Source of the DNA: Bifidobacteriaceae bacterium
Lineage (GTDB): Bacteria; Actinomycetota; Actinomycetes; Actinomycetales; WQXJ01
Direction of reading: 5' to 3'
DNA length: 20,980 nt
NCBI GenBank assembly: GCA_031265345.1
Contig: JAISCU010000396.1
Location: 1-20,980 of the forward strand
Each line of letters opens with the position of its first letter. The stretch's first letter is position 1. The position numbers and the translations under genes are program-made. The notes below the pieces were generated by a model. The model was not told the DNA's origin. It worked only from the letters and a program-made list of their open reading frames with translations, and ran no database searches. Of the stretch, positions 1 to 7,960 are shown in pieces.

Positions 1-132
1 GGGCAGTCGCAAGGCCGAATCGTGGCCGTGGCGGTGGTGGTCGAGGACGGCGGCCCGCGCGGCGCCTCCGGTTCTGGCGGCACCGTGGCCGCGCCGATGG
101 TGGCCTCCATCCTGGGGGCGGTGTTCCAATGA
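1..132 (+). CDS. pbpA: Penicillin-binding protein (PbpA type), C-terminal end only
   Basis: The reading frame is open from the first base and ends at a TGA (130-132), giving 43 residues. It contains the stretch VAVVVEDGG and then GASGSGGTVAAPMVASILGAVF. This is the usual last strand and helix of class B penicillin-binding transpeptidases (family knowledge), which cross-link peptidoglycan outside the membrane. Its stop overlaps the pknA start in an ATGA, so translation is probably coupled. The order pbpA-pknA-pknB is conserved in actinobacteria and supports the call. The catalytic motifs lie upstream of the window and cannot be checked. Confidence 0.85.
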   Translation, partial: GQSQGRIVAVAVVVEDGGPRGASGSGGTVAAPMVASILGAVFQ

Positions 133-2021
133 TCGCCCAGACCGGATTGCTCCTGGCCGACGGTCGCTACCGCCTGGTGTCGCGGATCGCCGTGGGCGGC
201 ATGGGCGAGGTCTGGAGGGCCCACGACCTGCTGGCGGACGGCCCCGTGGCGATCAAAGTCCTGCGGCCCGAGTTCACCGGCGACCAGATCTCGCTCAAAC
301 GGCTCCGGATCGAGGCCCGCAACGCCTCGCTGCTCAACCATCCGAACATCACCACCGTCCACGACTACCGCGAGCACGAGGGCACCGGCTACCTGGTGAT
401 GGAGTACATCGACGGCCAATCGTTGGCGGACGTCCTGGCCGCGCACGCCACCATCGCGCCGCTGCGCCTGCTGCCGATCCTGGTCCAATCGTCCCTCGGC
501 CTGCACGCCGCCCACACCGCTGGAGTGGTCCACCGCGACGTCAAGCCGGGCAACATCCTGCTCGGGCCGTCCGACCATGTGAAACTGACCGACTTCGGCA
601 TCTCGGTGGCCCACGGCCAGTTGGCTTTGACGGACACCGGCAAGGTCATGGGCACCGCCCAATACCTCGCGCCGGAGCAGGCCCTGGGCAACCCTGCGAC
701 ACCCGCCGGCGACCTCTACTCGCTCGGCGTGATCGCCTACGAGGCCCTGGTGGGCCGCCGTCCCTTCCGCGGGGCCAACTACGTCGCGATCGCCTTGGCT
801 CAGGTCAACGAGCTTCCGCCGCCGCTGCCGGGCTCGGTCGAGAGGTCGCTGGCGGCGCTGGTCATGCGACTGCTGGACAAGGACCCGGCCGCCCGGCCCG
901 CCGGCGGCGACGAATTGGCGGGCCTGTTCGGCGAAGTGCTGCAAACCCACCGTCATCTCGCCAGCCGACTGCTGGCCAGTCGCACCGGCACCCCCTCCGG
1001 TCCCTTGCTACGCTCGGCCGATCGATCCGGCGGTGAAGCGCACCTGGACACCGCCGAGCAGCCCGCCATACCGTCCACGCTGGTCATGCCCCCTCCCGCT
1101 CCCGCGACCGATGTCGGCCCAGTGGTGAACCGGGTCGACCAAGTCCCCGCGCCGCCCACGGCAGTGGCGGGCGCGCGCCTGGCTGGCGCGGCGGGCACGG
1201 ATGTCGCCGGCGCCGACTTGGACGAATCGGGCGCCGATGCTGACGGCGCCGGCCAACCCAGCGGCATCGTCCAACCAACCGACGCCATGTGGGATCGGGA
1301 CACCGAACCGGCCCTGCCCGTGAACGCGCCGCCGCCGACCGACGCTCCGATCACTGCCGACGGGGCCGCGACGGGCGCGTCCCTGCCTGCTCGAGCGGCT
1401 GCTCCGATTGGCGGGGAATCTGGCGTGGAACCTGGACTGGAATCGACGCCGCCTCCCGACCTGGAGGACGAGCCGCACGGGGGCGCAGAGCCGCACACGG
1501 GCGGCGAACCGCACGCTCCGCGAGGCCGTCCGGCGTGGCCGCCCCGGGGGCCGCTCATACCCTTGCCGCCGGTCGCGGAGCCCGGGCCGCCGCCCATGCC
1601 CGTCCCTCCGGCCGCCGAACTGGCGGTGCCGATCGAGACCCTGCCAGCGGCCGAGGCCAGTCGGGGGGACGAAAGCCCGAACCGGCGGTCCGAGGGCGCG
1701 GAAGTGCCTGGGCTGCCTGAACGGTCTGAACAGCCCGAATGGCCTGAGCATCCCGAGCATCCCGAACAGTCCGAACGGCCCGGACGGCCCGGACGGCTGC
1801 GCCGGGCCGTGTCGAGGGATTGGATCTGGGCCACTCTGGTGGCTCTCGGACTGGTCATAATCATTGTGATCGGCCTGCTCACGGCCCTCAACGCGGACTC
1901 GCACCCGGAGGGCCTGTGGCGGGCGGACCACAGCGGCGTGCTCGCCCAGGCAAGCGCGGCAGTAGAGCCAGAAAGTATAGTTAGCACGGCGCCCGGATTG
2001 GGCCCATCTAAGGAAAGGTAG
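129..2021 (+). CDS. pknA: Serine/threonine protein kinase PknA
   Basis: A 630-residue single-pass membrane kinase. The Hanks kinase domain spans about residues 14-270: glycine loop AVGGMGEVW (21-29; the first loop glycine is Ala, as I recall for mycobacterial PknA), catalytic Lys43, Glu62, HRDVKPGN with Asp137, DFG 155-157 and APE 181-183. Residues ~280-560 are a long Pro/Ala/Glu-rich linker. Near its end is a run of short Pro-Glu repeats (EQPEWPEHPEHPEQSERP). One transmembrane helix (~565-588) is followed by about 42 extracytoplasmic residues without PASTA repeats. The start overlaps the pbpA stop (ATGA), and pknB begins 4 bp after the stop. By analogy it phosphorylates division and wall-synthesis proteins such as Wag31 and FtsZ. 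The juxtamembrane linker is longer than I expect for PknA. Long reverse-strand frames across the linker are GC artefacts. Confidence 0.93.
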   Translation: MIAQTGLLLADGRYRLVSRIAVGGMGEVWRAHDLLADGPVAIKVLRPEFTGDQISLKRLRIEARNASLLNHPNITTVHDYREHEGTGYLVMEYIDGQSLADVLAAHATIAPLRLLPILVQSSLGLHAAHTAGVVHRDVKPGNILLGPSDHVKLTDFGISVAHGQLALTDTGKVMGTAQYLAPEQALGNPATPAGDLYSLGVIAYEALVGRRPFRGANYVAIALAQVNELPPPLPGSVERSLAALVMRLLDKDPAARPAGGDELAGLFGEVLQTHRHLASRLLASRTGTPSGPLLRSADRSGGEAHLDTAEQPAIPSTLVMPPPAPATDVGPVVNRVDQVPAPPTAVAGARLAGAAGTDVAGADLDESGADADGAGQPSGIVQPTDAMWDRDTEPALPVNAPPPTDAPITADGAATGASLPARAAAPIGGESGVEPGLESTPPPDLEDEPHGGAEPHTGGEPHAPRGRPAWPPRGPLIPLPPVAEPGPPPMPVPPAAELAVPIETLPAAEASRGDESPNRRSEGAEVPGLPERSEQPEWPEHPEHPEQSERPGRPGRLRRAVSRDWIWATLVALGLVIIIVIGLLTALNADSHPEGLWRADHSGVLAQASAAVEPESIVSTAPGLGPSKER

Positions 2022-2025
2022 ATCG

Positions 2026-4074
2026 GTGGCGGATTTCACTCCCCGGATACTGGCCGGCCGCTACGAGGTCGGCGAGCTGATCGGCCGCGGCGGCATGGCT
2101 GAAGTGCACGTCGGCCGCGACACACGCCTCGGGCGCACTGTCGCCATCAAGCTGCTGCGGTCCGACCTGGCAAGAGACCCATCCTTCCAGACCCGTTTCC
2201 GCCGCGAGGCCCAGGCCGCGGCGTCGCTCAACCACCCGGCCATCGTCTCCGTCTACGACACGGGCGAGGACGTGGTGACGGACGCCACCGGCGTGACCCA
2301 TCACCTGCCGTTCATCATCATGGAGTACGTCGAGGGCCACACCCTGCGCGAATTGATGCACGACGGCGCCGCCCTGCCCATCGACGAGGCCACCGACATC
2401 ACCATCGGCGTCCTCTCGGCCCTGCAGTACGCGCACCACGCCGGGATAGTCCACCGCGACATCAAACCGGGCAACATCATGTTGACGGTCGCCGGGCAGG
2501 TCAAGGTCATGGACTTCGGGATCGCCCGGGCACTGACCGAGACGTCCGATGCCGTCACCCAGACTCAGGCAGTCATCGGCACCGCCCAATACTTGTCTCC
2601 CGAACAGGCCCGGGGCGAGAACGTGGACGCTCGCTCCGACCTGTACTCGACCGGTTGCGTCCTGTTCGAGTTGCTGACCGGACGCCCGCCGTTCCAAGGC
2701 GACTCGGCCGTGGCCGTCGCCTACCAGCACGTCCGCGAGTACCCGGTGCCGCCTTCGGCCTACGCCCCGGATGTGCCGGCGGTGCTGGACCAGATCGTCA
2801 TCAAAGCCCTGACCAAGGACCGGAACCACCGGTACGCCACGGCTTCGGAGTTCCTGGCCGATCTGCAGGCCTCCAAGCACGGCGGCCGGGTCTCGGCCCC
2901 GCCAGTGGCGGCGGTGACCGATGACGCCACCCAAGTCTTGGGACCCGCCACGCGTGCGACCATCCCGACCCCGCCAGCCATGTATCCGCCTCCCATGCCG
3001 GCGGCGAGTGGGGCCTCCTTCGACAACGCCGGCATCCTGCCCAACGCCAACGAGGTCGCCGAGGAGGAGCAGGCAGCCAAGTCCAAGAAACGCAAGCGGA
3101 TCATCTGGCTCTCGGTGATCGGCGGCTTGCTGGTGGTGGCCCTGGCGGTCTTCTTGATCTTCACCTTGGGAAAGGACAAGGAGGCGCCGGGCGACGGCGC
3201 CAGCGAGTCGCCTGGCGCGACTATGGTCACGGTGCCGCAGGTGCCTGAGTCCCGCGACGTGGCCGATGCCATCGCCAAGCTGGACGCCGCGAAGCTGAAG
3301 CCGGAAGAGGGCCCGGGGGAGCCTAGCGACACCATTCCCGAGGGCCAGGTCATCCGGTTCGATCCGGCTTCCGGCGAGGAAGTCGAGGAAGGGTCCACAG
3401 TCAAGTACATCCTGTCGTTGGGCGAGGACATTGTGACGATCCCGGACGTCTCGGACATGACTCAGCAACAGGCACGCCAAGCCCTCGAGGACCAGCATCT
3501 CAAAGTGAATGTGGCCACCAAAACGATCGATAGCGCCACAGTGGCCAAGGACAAGGTCGCGGCCACCGATCCGGCGGCCGACACGCAGGTCCCCAGCGGG
3601 ACGGAGGTCACCTTGCTGCTCTCGACCGGCAAGACCTCGGTGCCCGATTGCACCAACCTGAAAGAGGCCGCCTGCAACAGCGCGATCCAGGACCAGGGCC
3701 TGAAAGTCGGCGACCGCGAGCAAGAGACCTCGGACCTGGAGGCCGGAACCGTCACCCGCACCGATCCGCCGAAGGGCACGCAACTCGACCAAGGCGCCAC
3801 GGTGAAGGTGTTCGTCGCCAAAGCGGCCGAGACCGTGAAGATCACCGAATGGCGGGGCGCGACGCAGGCAGACGCCGAAGCCAACCTCAAGTCCCAGGGC
3901 CTCAACGTCAAGATCAGCCAGGAGCGTGACCCAGACGTGGCCGCCGGCCGCGTGATCGGCACGAATCCGGCTTCGGGCACCACGGTGCCGGTCGGATCCG
4001 ATGTCACGTTGATCATCTCACTGGGACCGCCTGAGCCATCCGGCAACCCCGAGCCATCGACCGGGACCGGCTGA
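2026..4074 (+). CDS. pknB: Serine/threonine protein kinase PknB with four PASTA domains
   Basis: A 682-residue receptor-like kinase. It starts at GTG 2026, behind a strong AAGGAAAGG ribosome-binding site and 4 bp after the pknA stop. The kinase domain covers ~10-285: loop IGRGGMAEVHVG, Lys42, HRDIKPGN with Asp145, DFG 163-165, SPE 191-193. A basic stretch (KSKKRKR) precedes the transmembrane helix (~359-381). Four PASTA repeats follow, at about 401-468, 469-538, 539-605 and 606-672. In the family these bind muropeptides or lipid II at the septum and poles, controlling peptidoglycan synthesis and division. The activation loop contains the TQTQ element (178-181), where PknB-type kinases autophosphorylate on Thr. 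The third PASTA repeat has two close cysteines (VPDCTNLKEAACNS), which could form a disulfide. The tail is short and Pro/Gly-rich. Confidence 0.96.
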   Translation: MADFTPRILAGRYEVGELIGRGGMAEVHVGRDTRLGRTVAIKLLRSDLARDPSFQTRFRREAQAAASLNHPAIVSVYDTGEDVVTDATGVTHHLPFIIMEYVEGHTLRELMHDGAALPIDEATDITIGVLSALQYAHHAGIVHRDIKPGNIMLTVAGQVKVMDFGIARALTETSDAVTQTQAVIGTAQYLSPEQARGENVDARSDLYSTGCVLFELLTGRPPFQGDSAVAVAYQHVREYPVPPSAYAPDVPAVLDQIVIKALTKDRNHRYATASEFLADLQASKHGGRVSAPPVAAVTDDATQVLGPATRATIPTPPAMYPPPMPAASGASFDNAGILPNANEVAEEEQAAKSKKRKRIIWLSVIGGLLVVALAVFLIFTLGKDKEAPGDGASESPGATMVTVPQVPESRDVADAIAKLDAAKLKPEEGPGEPSDTIPEGQVIRFDPASGEEVEEGSTVKYILSLGEDIVTIPDVSDMTQQQARQALEDQHLKVNVATKTIDSATVAKDKVAATDPAADTQVPSGTEVTLLLSTGKTSVPDCTNLKEAACNSAIQDQGLKVGDREQETSDLEAGTVTRTDPPKGTQLDQGATVKVFVAKAAETVKITEWRGATQADAEANLKSQGLNVKISQERDPDVAAGRVIGTNPASGTTVPVGSDVTLIISLGPPEPSGNPEPSTGTG

Positions 4075-4096
4075 CAAGTCACCTCGAAGCAGCCCC

Positions 4097-4999
4097 ATGA
4101 CCGCCGTTCCCCCCGCGTTCGATCCTGACGCGACCGTCCAGTTGCCAGCCGTGGACGGGTCGGACGGCTGGGACAGCCCAGACGGCTCGGATGGTGGCCC
4201 TGCGGATCAAGTGTTCCGGTCGCCGCGCTGGTTCGGCTTGCGCTGGGTCGCGCTGGGACTGGCGGCGGCACTGCTGGCCGTGATGATCTGGTCCGCGATC
4301 TTCACGCCCGGACCGGCTCCGGCAGCGCCCGCGCCGACCGTCACCGCGACCGCCTCCGCCGCGCCCGAGTCCGACAAGGCCGCGCCGCCCGCGGTGCCGC
4401 CGGATGGCCCCTACCCGATAGCGCACCTGCCGGGCGACGTGGCCGCCTTCGACGGACCGAGTGGCACCGAGTCCGGAACGGTGGCCGGGGAATGGTGGGG
4501 CTACCAGTCCCAGCTGCCGGTGCTCGCCCAAACCGACGGCTACCTGCAGGTCCGGCTGCAGGGACGGCCGAACGAGTCGACCGCCTGGATCGCGGCGGAC
4601 GGCATCGCCATCACCGCCACCCCGTACCGGATCGTGATCGACTTGGAGTCACGCCGCGTGAAGCTGCTGAACCTGGGCGAGGTCGTGATGGATGTGCCCG
4701 CGATCATCGGCAAGCCAGCCACACCCACTCCGGCCGGGCATTTCTTCGTCACCATGCTCCAACCGGGACCCTCGAGCGGCTACGGCGAACTGGTGGTGGT
4801 CGTGTCCGCCCATTCCGAGACCATCGACAATTGGCAGGGATCGGGTGACGCGGTCACCGCCATCCACGGCCCCCTCGGCAACGAGGGCTCGATCGACACG
4901 GCCGGGGCGATCTCCAACGGCTGCGTGCGCCTGCACATGGCGGACCTCGACGCGCTCGTCGCGCTGGTGCCCCCGGGCGCGCCGGTCGACATCGAATAG
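4097..4999 (+). CDS. Membrane-anchored L,D-transpeptidase (YkuD domain)
   Basis: A 300-residue protein beginning 22 bp after pknB, so very likely in the same operon. Residues 1-48 are a cytoplasmic, acidic N-terminus, ~49-69 a transmembrane helix, and 70-103 an Ala/Pro-rich spacer. A small SH3-like segment (~105-170) carries the wall-protein features WWGYQSQLPVL and WIAADGI. The YkuD catalytic domain runs ~177-300 and contains HGPLG with His257 and SNGCVRL with the nucleophile Cys276 and Arg278. The family forms 3-3 cross-links in peptidoglycan or attaches proteins to it, outside the membrane, and is blocked by carbapenems. The spacer and SH3-like part differ from the Ig-like domains of mycobacterial Ldt proteins. 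The cytoplasmic DPDATVQL element could be a kinase target for PknB, but this is inference only. The ribosome-binding site is weak, which suggests coupling to pknB. Confidence 0.9.
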   Translation: MTAVPPAFDPDATVQLPAVDGSDGWDSPDGSDGGPADQVFRSPRWFGLRWVALGLAAALLAVMIWSAIFTPGPAPAAPAPTVTATASAAPESDKAAPPAVPPDGPYPIAHLPGDVAAFDGPSGTESGTVAGEWWGYQSQLPVLAQTDGYLQVRLQGRPNESTAWIAADGIAITATPYRIVIDLESRRVKLLNLGEVVMDVPAIIGKPATPTPAGHFFVTMLQPGPSSGYGELVVVVSAHSETIDNWQGSGDAVTAIHGPLGNEGSIDTAGAISNGCVRLHMADLDALVALVPPGAPVDIE

Positions 5000-5004
5000 C
5001 GGGT

Positions 5005-5079
5005 CGCCCAATAAGTCTCCAGACGACTTTCTGGGCGAGCCCACACCCAATAAGTCTCCAGACGACGTACTGGGCGAGC
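5005..5079. repeat. Two-copy 39-bp direct repeat with internal dyads
   Basis: Two units lie 39 bp apart (5005-5040 and 5044-5079) just after the L,D-transpeptidase stop. Both share AATAAGTCTCCAGACGAC and end in TGGGCGAGC. Unit 1 has outer arms CGCCCA/TGGGCG and an inner CCAGA/TCTGG stem. Unit 2 keeps CCCA/TGGG and CCAG/CTGG while its four central bases changed. The pattern is repeated short hairpins between convergent genes, so a bidirectional terminator, a mobile palindromic repeat or a processing site are all possible. The rest of 5000-5202 shows no gene. Confidence 0.75.
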
Positions 5080-5202
5080 GCTCAGCCGGGCGGACCTGCC
5101 GGGGCCGACCCGGCGGCATCGTGCATATTGTCCTGATGCCCTGGCGTAACGAGAGTTAGGGAATGTCCCCGGCTCTGGTTCTCCGATGTGGCGGGCGAAG
5201 GC

Positions 5203-5394
5203 CTATTCGACCGATTCGACCGAGGTCGGGTTGTCCTCGTCGCCCACGGTGACGTGGTTGAACGGCAGCAGCGGGGAGACCCACGGGAAGAACGTGGTGA
5301 AGCAGATCGCCACGATGGCCGCCGCCACCGCCGCGAATAGGAGGACCCTGACCCACCAGGGACCGGGAGTGTTGCGCCATAACCATCCGTACAT
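5203..5394 (-). CDS. Small membrane protein next to sortase E
   Basis: A 63-residue protein with ATG at 5394, 11 bp after the sortase stop and behind a GGGGGCGG ribosome-binding site, so it is the last gene of the sortase operon. It begins MYGWLWRNTPGPWWVR, has one transmembrane helix (~17-37), then the motif FFPWVSPLLPFNHVTV and an acidic tail. From memory, a small protein with this MY-W-LPG-W start and FPW...LPFNDVTV motif commonly sits beside actinobacterial class E sortases. Its function is not known to me. The same frame stays open upstream to 5871 inside the sortase gene, but the conserved Met-Tyr-Gly start and the ribosome-binding site favour the short form. Confidence 0.85.
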   Translation of the reverse strand: MYGWLWRNTPGPWWVRVLLFAAVAAAIVAICFTTFFPWVSPLLPFNHVTVGDEDNPTSVESVE

Positions 5395-5405
5395 CTCGCC
5401 GCCCC

Positions 5406-7064
5406 CTAGCCCTGTCCGGCCAATTCCTCGAGTTGGCCCTCGGACTTGTCCGTCCAATACGCCAACTCGCCCCAGACTATGTACCGCTGCTTGGCCGAGA
5501 ACATCGGATGGCAGGTCGTCAAGGTCAAGATCCTTCTTGTCGGCACCGCGTCCTGCTCGTTCGGCACGGGCCAGATCACCCGGATCGCATCCGGGTAGAC
5601 GATCTCGTACTCGTAGTACTTGTAGACGAAGTAGTACTGGGCCGTCTCGACGATCAACGAGTCGCCGTTCTGCAGGTCGGCCACCTTGTTGTAGGGCTTG
5701 CCGTAGGTGGTCCGGTGCGCCGAGGTCGCGAAGTTGCCCACCTCGGCGGGTCCCTGGGTCCCCTCGTAATGACCGATCAGGCCCTTGTTGAGTATTTTCA
5801 CTCGGTCTGTGCCCTCGACTATGGGCACGTTGTAATCGGCGCCCCAGCGCGGCACGTGCAGCGTTCCCCAAGTCTCGCCGAAGCCCGGCACCGCCAGGGG
5901 GTTCTCATCGACCGGCGGCACGTCGATCGCCGGGTCGTGCTGCGGTGCGAATGGGCTGTTCGGTTCCGGCACCACCCATTTCTCGTTCGCCACGACCTCC
6001 TCGCGGACGGCGGCGGCCTCGGCGTGGGCCTCGACGTCCGTCCACACCAGTTCCCAGACCACGTACAGGCCCAGGATCACGCCCACGGTGATCAGGAGTT
6101 CCCCTATCCCGCCCACAATCGCCGCACCGTGCCGCCGTTTGCGCTGCTCGGTGCGGTGGCGCCGGGTGTTGGACGATGCCGCTCGGTCATCTGGCGCCGT
6201 TCCGCCAGCCGCCTCGGTTGGGCTGGGCACTGGGAAAATGGGGGCGTGGGCTGCGGCCAATGGGTCGGTGGTCGGTGCTGCCGACATGGTGGTCGGTCCT
6301 GCCGACATGGCGCCCGGCTTCGGTGAGATGGCGTTCGGCTGGCCGCTGGCCAGGAGGGTGCCCTGGGCGGCTCGCCGGGCGGCCCGGCTGGCGGGCTGGG
6401 CAGCTGGGTTGGCGGACTCGACGTTTGGGCTTGCGGTCGGGGCCTGTGGATCGACCGAGCGGGCGGACTGGGGGGCTGCGGGGCTGCCAGGCTGGGCGGC
6501 GACGCTACTGGGCTGCCAGGCAGGGACGGTGAACTGGGCATTCGAGTTCGCCGACTGGGCTGGCGGCCCAGCCAACTGGGCATCCGAGTCGCTGGGCTGG
6601 TGGGCAGCTGGGCTGGCGGGCCGGACGGCGTTGGACGCGCTGGGCTCGGTCGCGCGAGGTTGGAAGGCCTGAGATTGGACCACCGGCGAGTGGGCGCTTA
6701 GAACAGGCGGCCCAGGCGCGTAGCTGGGCGGCCGGGTCGCGAGGGCGGCGGCCGGAGGACCCGCGTGAGGGGCGGCTGGGGGCGCGGCGAGAACCGGGGC
6801 GGCGGCATCGGCCGTATTGGCTCCTGTCCCCAATTCGGTCGGCCCTGGGCCTGTCGCGGTCGCGGACGGAATGGCCGACCCGAGCGCAGACACCCTCGCG
6901 GGGGGCCGCGCGGCAGCGGCGCTGGCGGACTGGGCTTGGGCCGCAGCTTGGACAGTAGCGGGCGCGACCGGCGCAGACGCTCCGGGAACGGCGGGCTTCA
7001 GCGGCCGCCATTGCGGGCGGCTACTCAGCTCTCCCGAGCCGAGGTCGTCGTTGGGAAAAGTCAT
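5406..7064 (-). CDS. Class E sortase with long disordered N-terminus
   Basis: A 552-residue protein. Residues 1-~290 are low complexity (Ala, Pro, Ser, Gln), and a basic RRHRTEQRKRRH patch comes just before the transmembrane helix (~313-341). The extracytoplasmic sortase domain (~390-538) has all three catalytic residues: His450 (SAHRTTYG), Cys518 (LTLTTCHP) and Arg527 (SAKQRYI). The motifs fit class E, the housekeeping sortase of high-GC Gram-positives, which favours LAXTG-type signals and attaches surface proteins to the wall precursor. Class E proteins I know of are roughly 200-350 residues, so this cytoplasmic tail is unusually long. It lies 15 bp downstream of the DUF881 gene and 11 bp upstream of a small membrane protein gene. 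The start (ATG 7064) follows CTGAGGACTGGACC. The body could begin further in, but the open frame and codon use continue to 7064. Confidence 0.92.
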   Translation of the reverse strand: MTFPNDDLGSGELSSRPQWRPLKPAVPGASAPVAPATVQAAAQAQSASAAAARPPARVSALGSAIPSATATGPGPTELGTGANTADAAAPVLAAPPAAPHAGPPAAALATRPPSYAPGPPVLSAHSPVVQSQAFQPRATEPSASNAVRPASPAAHQPSDSDAQLAGPPAQSANSNAQFTVPAWQPSSVAAQPGSPAAPQSARSVDPQAPTASPNVESANPAAQPASRAARRAAQGTLLASGQPNAISPKPGAMSAGPTTMSAAPTTDPLAAAHAPIFPVPSPTEAAGGTAPDDRAASSNTRRHRTEQRKRRHGAAIVGGIGELLITVGVILGLYVVWELVWTDVEAHAEAAAVREEVVANEKWVVPEPNSPFAPQHDPAIDVPPVDENPLAVPGFGETWGTLHVPRWGADYNVPIVEGTDRVKILNKGLIGHYEGTQGPAEVGNFATSAHRTTYGKPYNKVADLQNGDSLIVETAQYYFVYKYYEYEIVYPDAIRVIWPVPNEQDAVPTRRILTLTTCHPMFSAKQRYIVWGELAYWTDKSEGQLEELAGQG

Positions 7065-7079
7065 CGCTGGGTCCAGTCC

Positions 7080-7838
7080 TCAGTCTTCCGCCGTCGAGTC
7101 GATTGCCTGGGCGTACCGTAGCGCCGATGATGCCGCTGTGTCACCTGGGATCGTCAACTCGTTCTCGTCAGTCGTGCTCCAGCCGAGGGAGAGGCGGCTG
7201 GCCCGTTCACGATAAGCCCGAACCAGCGGCGCGGAGTCCAAGTGGTCGCGCATGTCTTGAATCGGGCCGATCGCGGTGATCCGGTACGGGGGCGAATGGA
7301 CGCGCCCGCCCACCAGAATGACATTCCCGACGCATTTCACGACGGCGGTGGAGCCGATCCGGTGGTCCTGGACGGCCATCGCCTCGGCCCCGCCCGCCCA
7401 CAGCGCGTTGATGACGGCGTCCACGTCCTGCTGGTGGACCAATAAGTCGGCGGCGGGCACGGTCGAATCGACTGGCAGGCCCGGCGCGCCAGCGGAATCG
7501 TCCAACGTGATGGTCAAGCCCGGCCCCTCCACGGGCAGCGCGCCTGCCGCCATCGCCACGTCCGCGTCCAACCCGGCCACGTCCGAGGCGGCGGTCCCGA
7601 CCAGGGCCTCGACCGTCTGGGCAAGTTCGGCCTGGCGGGCTTGAAGCTCCTCGACTTCGCGGTCGCGAGCCGTCACCATGCCGCGCAGGCCCGGCGCGTC
7701 GCGCAGATCGGACCCCTGGTTCGAGCTCGCGTTCCAGACGAACAGCCCGCCCGCGAGCACCGCCACCAGCCCGACCGACAGCGCTTTGCTGCCCGCATTG
7801 GCGGCTGGAGGGGTCCGATCACGCGGTCTCATCGGCAC
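7080..7838 (-). CDS. DUF881 family membrane protein
   Basis: About 252 residues from a GTG start at 7838, chosen because GAAAGG lies at good spacing upstream; ATG 7832 is the alternative. An in-frame upstream start at 7931 looks less likely because it would run through the divergent promoter region. A basic N-terminus is followed by a transmembrane helix (~18-36), a short coiled coil (~55-80, TARDREVEELQARQAELAQ) and the DUF881 domain. Family-like motifs include GPGLTITLDDS, VHQQDVDAVINALW, GGAEAMAVQDHRIG and VGGRVHSPPYRITAIG. DUF881 proteins (relatives of Bacillus YlxW/YlxX) occur near division genes. The biochemical role is unknown. It is the first gene of the operon with the sortase and is divergent from crgA. 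Confidence 0.88.
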   Translation of the reverse strand: MPMRPRDRTPPAANAGSKALSVGLVAVLAGGLFVWNASSNQGSDLRDAPGLRGMVTARDREVEELQARQAELAQTVEALVGTAASDVAGLDADVAMAAGALPVEGPGLTITLDDSAGAPGLPVDSTVPAADLLVHQQDVDAVINALWAGGAEAMAVQDHRIGSTAVVKCVGNVILVGGRVHSPPYRITAIGPIQDMRDHLDSAPLVRAYRERASRLSLGWSTTDENELTIPGDTAASSALRYAQAIDSTAED

Positions 7839-7858
7839 CGGTTGCCTTTCGACTGGAC

Positions 7859-7904
7859 GGTTTGAGTACTCTGTAACAAGATATCCGCCAGTTCTGCTCA
7901 AACC
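7859..7904. promoter_or_regulatory. Inverted repeat in divergent DUF881/crgA promoter region
   Basis: Perfect 8-bp arms GGTTTGAG (7859-7866) and CTCAAACC (7897-7904) are separated by 30 bp of relatively AT-rich sequence that includes GATATC. Arm centres lie 38 bp apart. The segment sits between the divergent DUF881 and crgA starts, so it could be an operator shared by both promoters. No -10/-35 pair is clear enough to call. Confidence 0.45.
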
Positions 7905-7960
7905 GGCGCGCGCCACCCCAGGCCGCGCCAATTGAGCCCAACGTCAAGGGAGTAACCAAG

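Noticed and set aside
953..2039. Two long minus-strand frames (343-344 codons) across the pknA linker
   Set aside because: They run antisense to a clear kinase gene, have no family motifs and consist of Arg/Gly/Ser-rich sequence typical of GC-rich antisense frames.
2008..3792. A 594-codon minus-strand frame opposite pknB
   Set aside because: Composition (Gly, Arg, His, Val, Asp) mirrors the kinase codons; no ribosome-binding site or domain is seen, and the plus-strand gene is certain.
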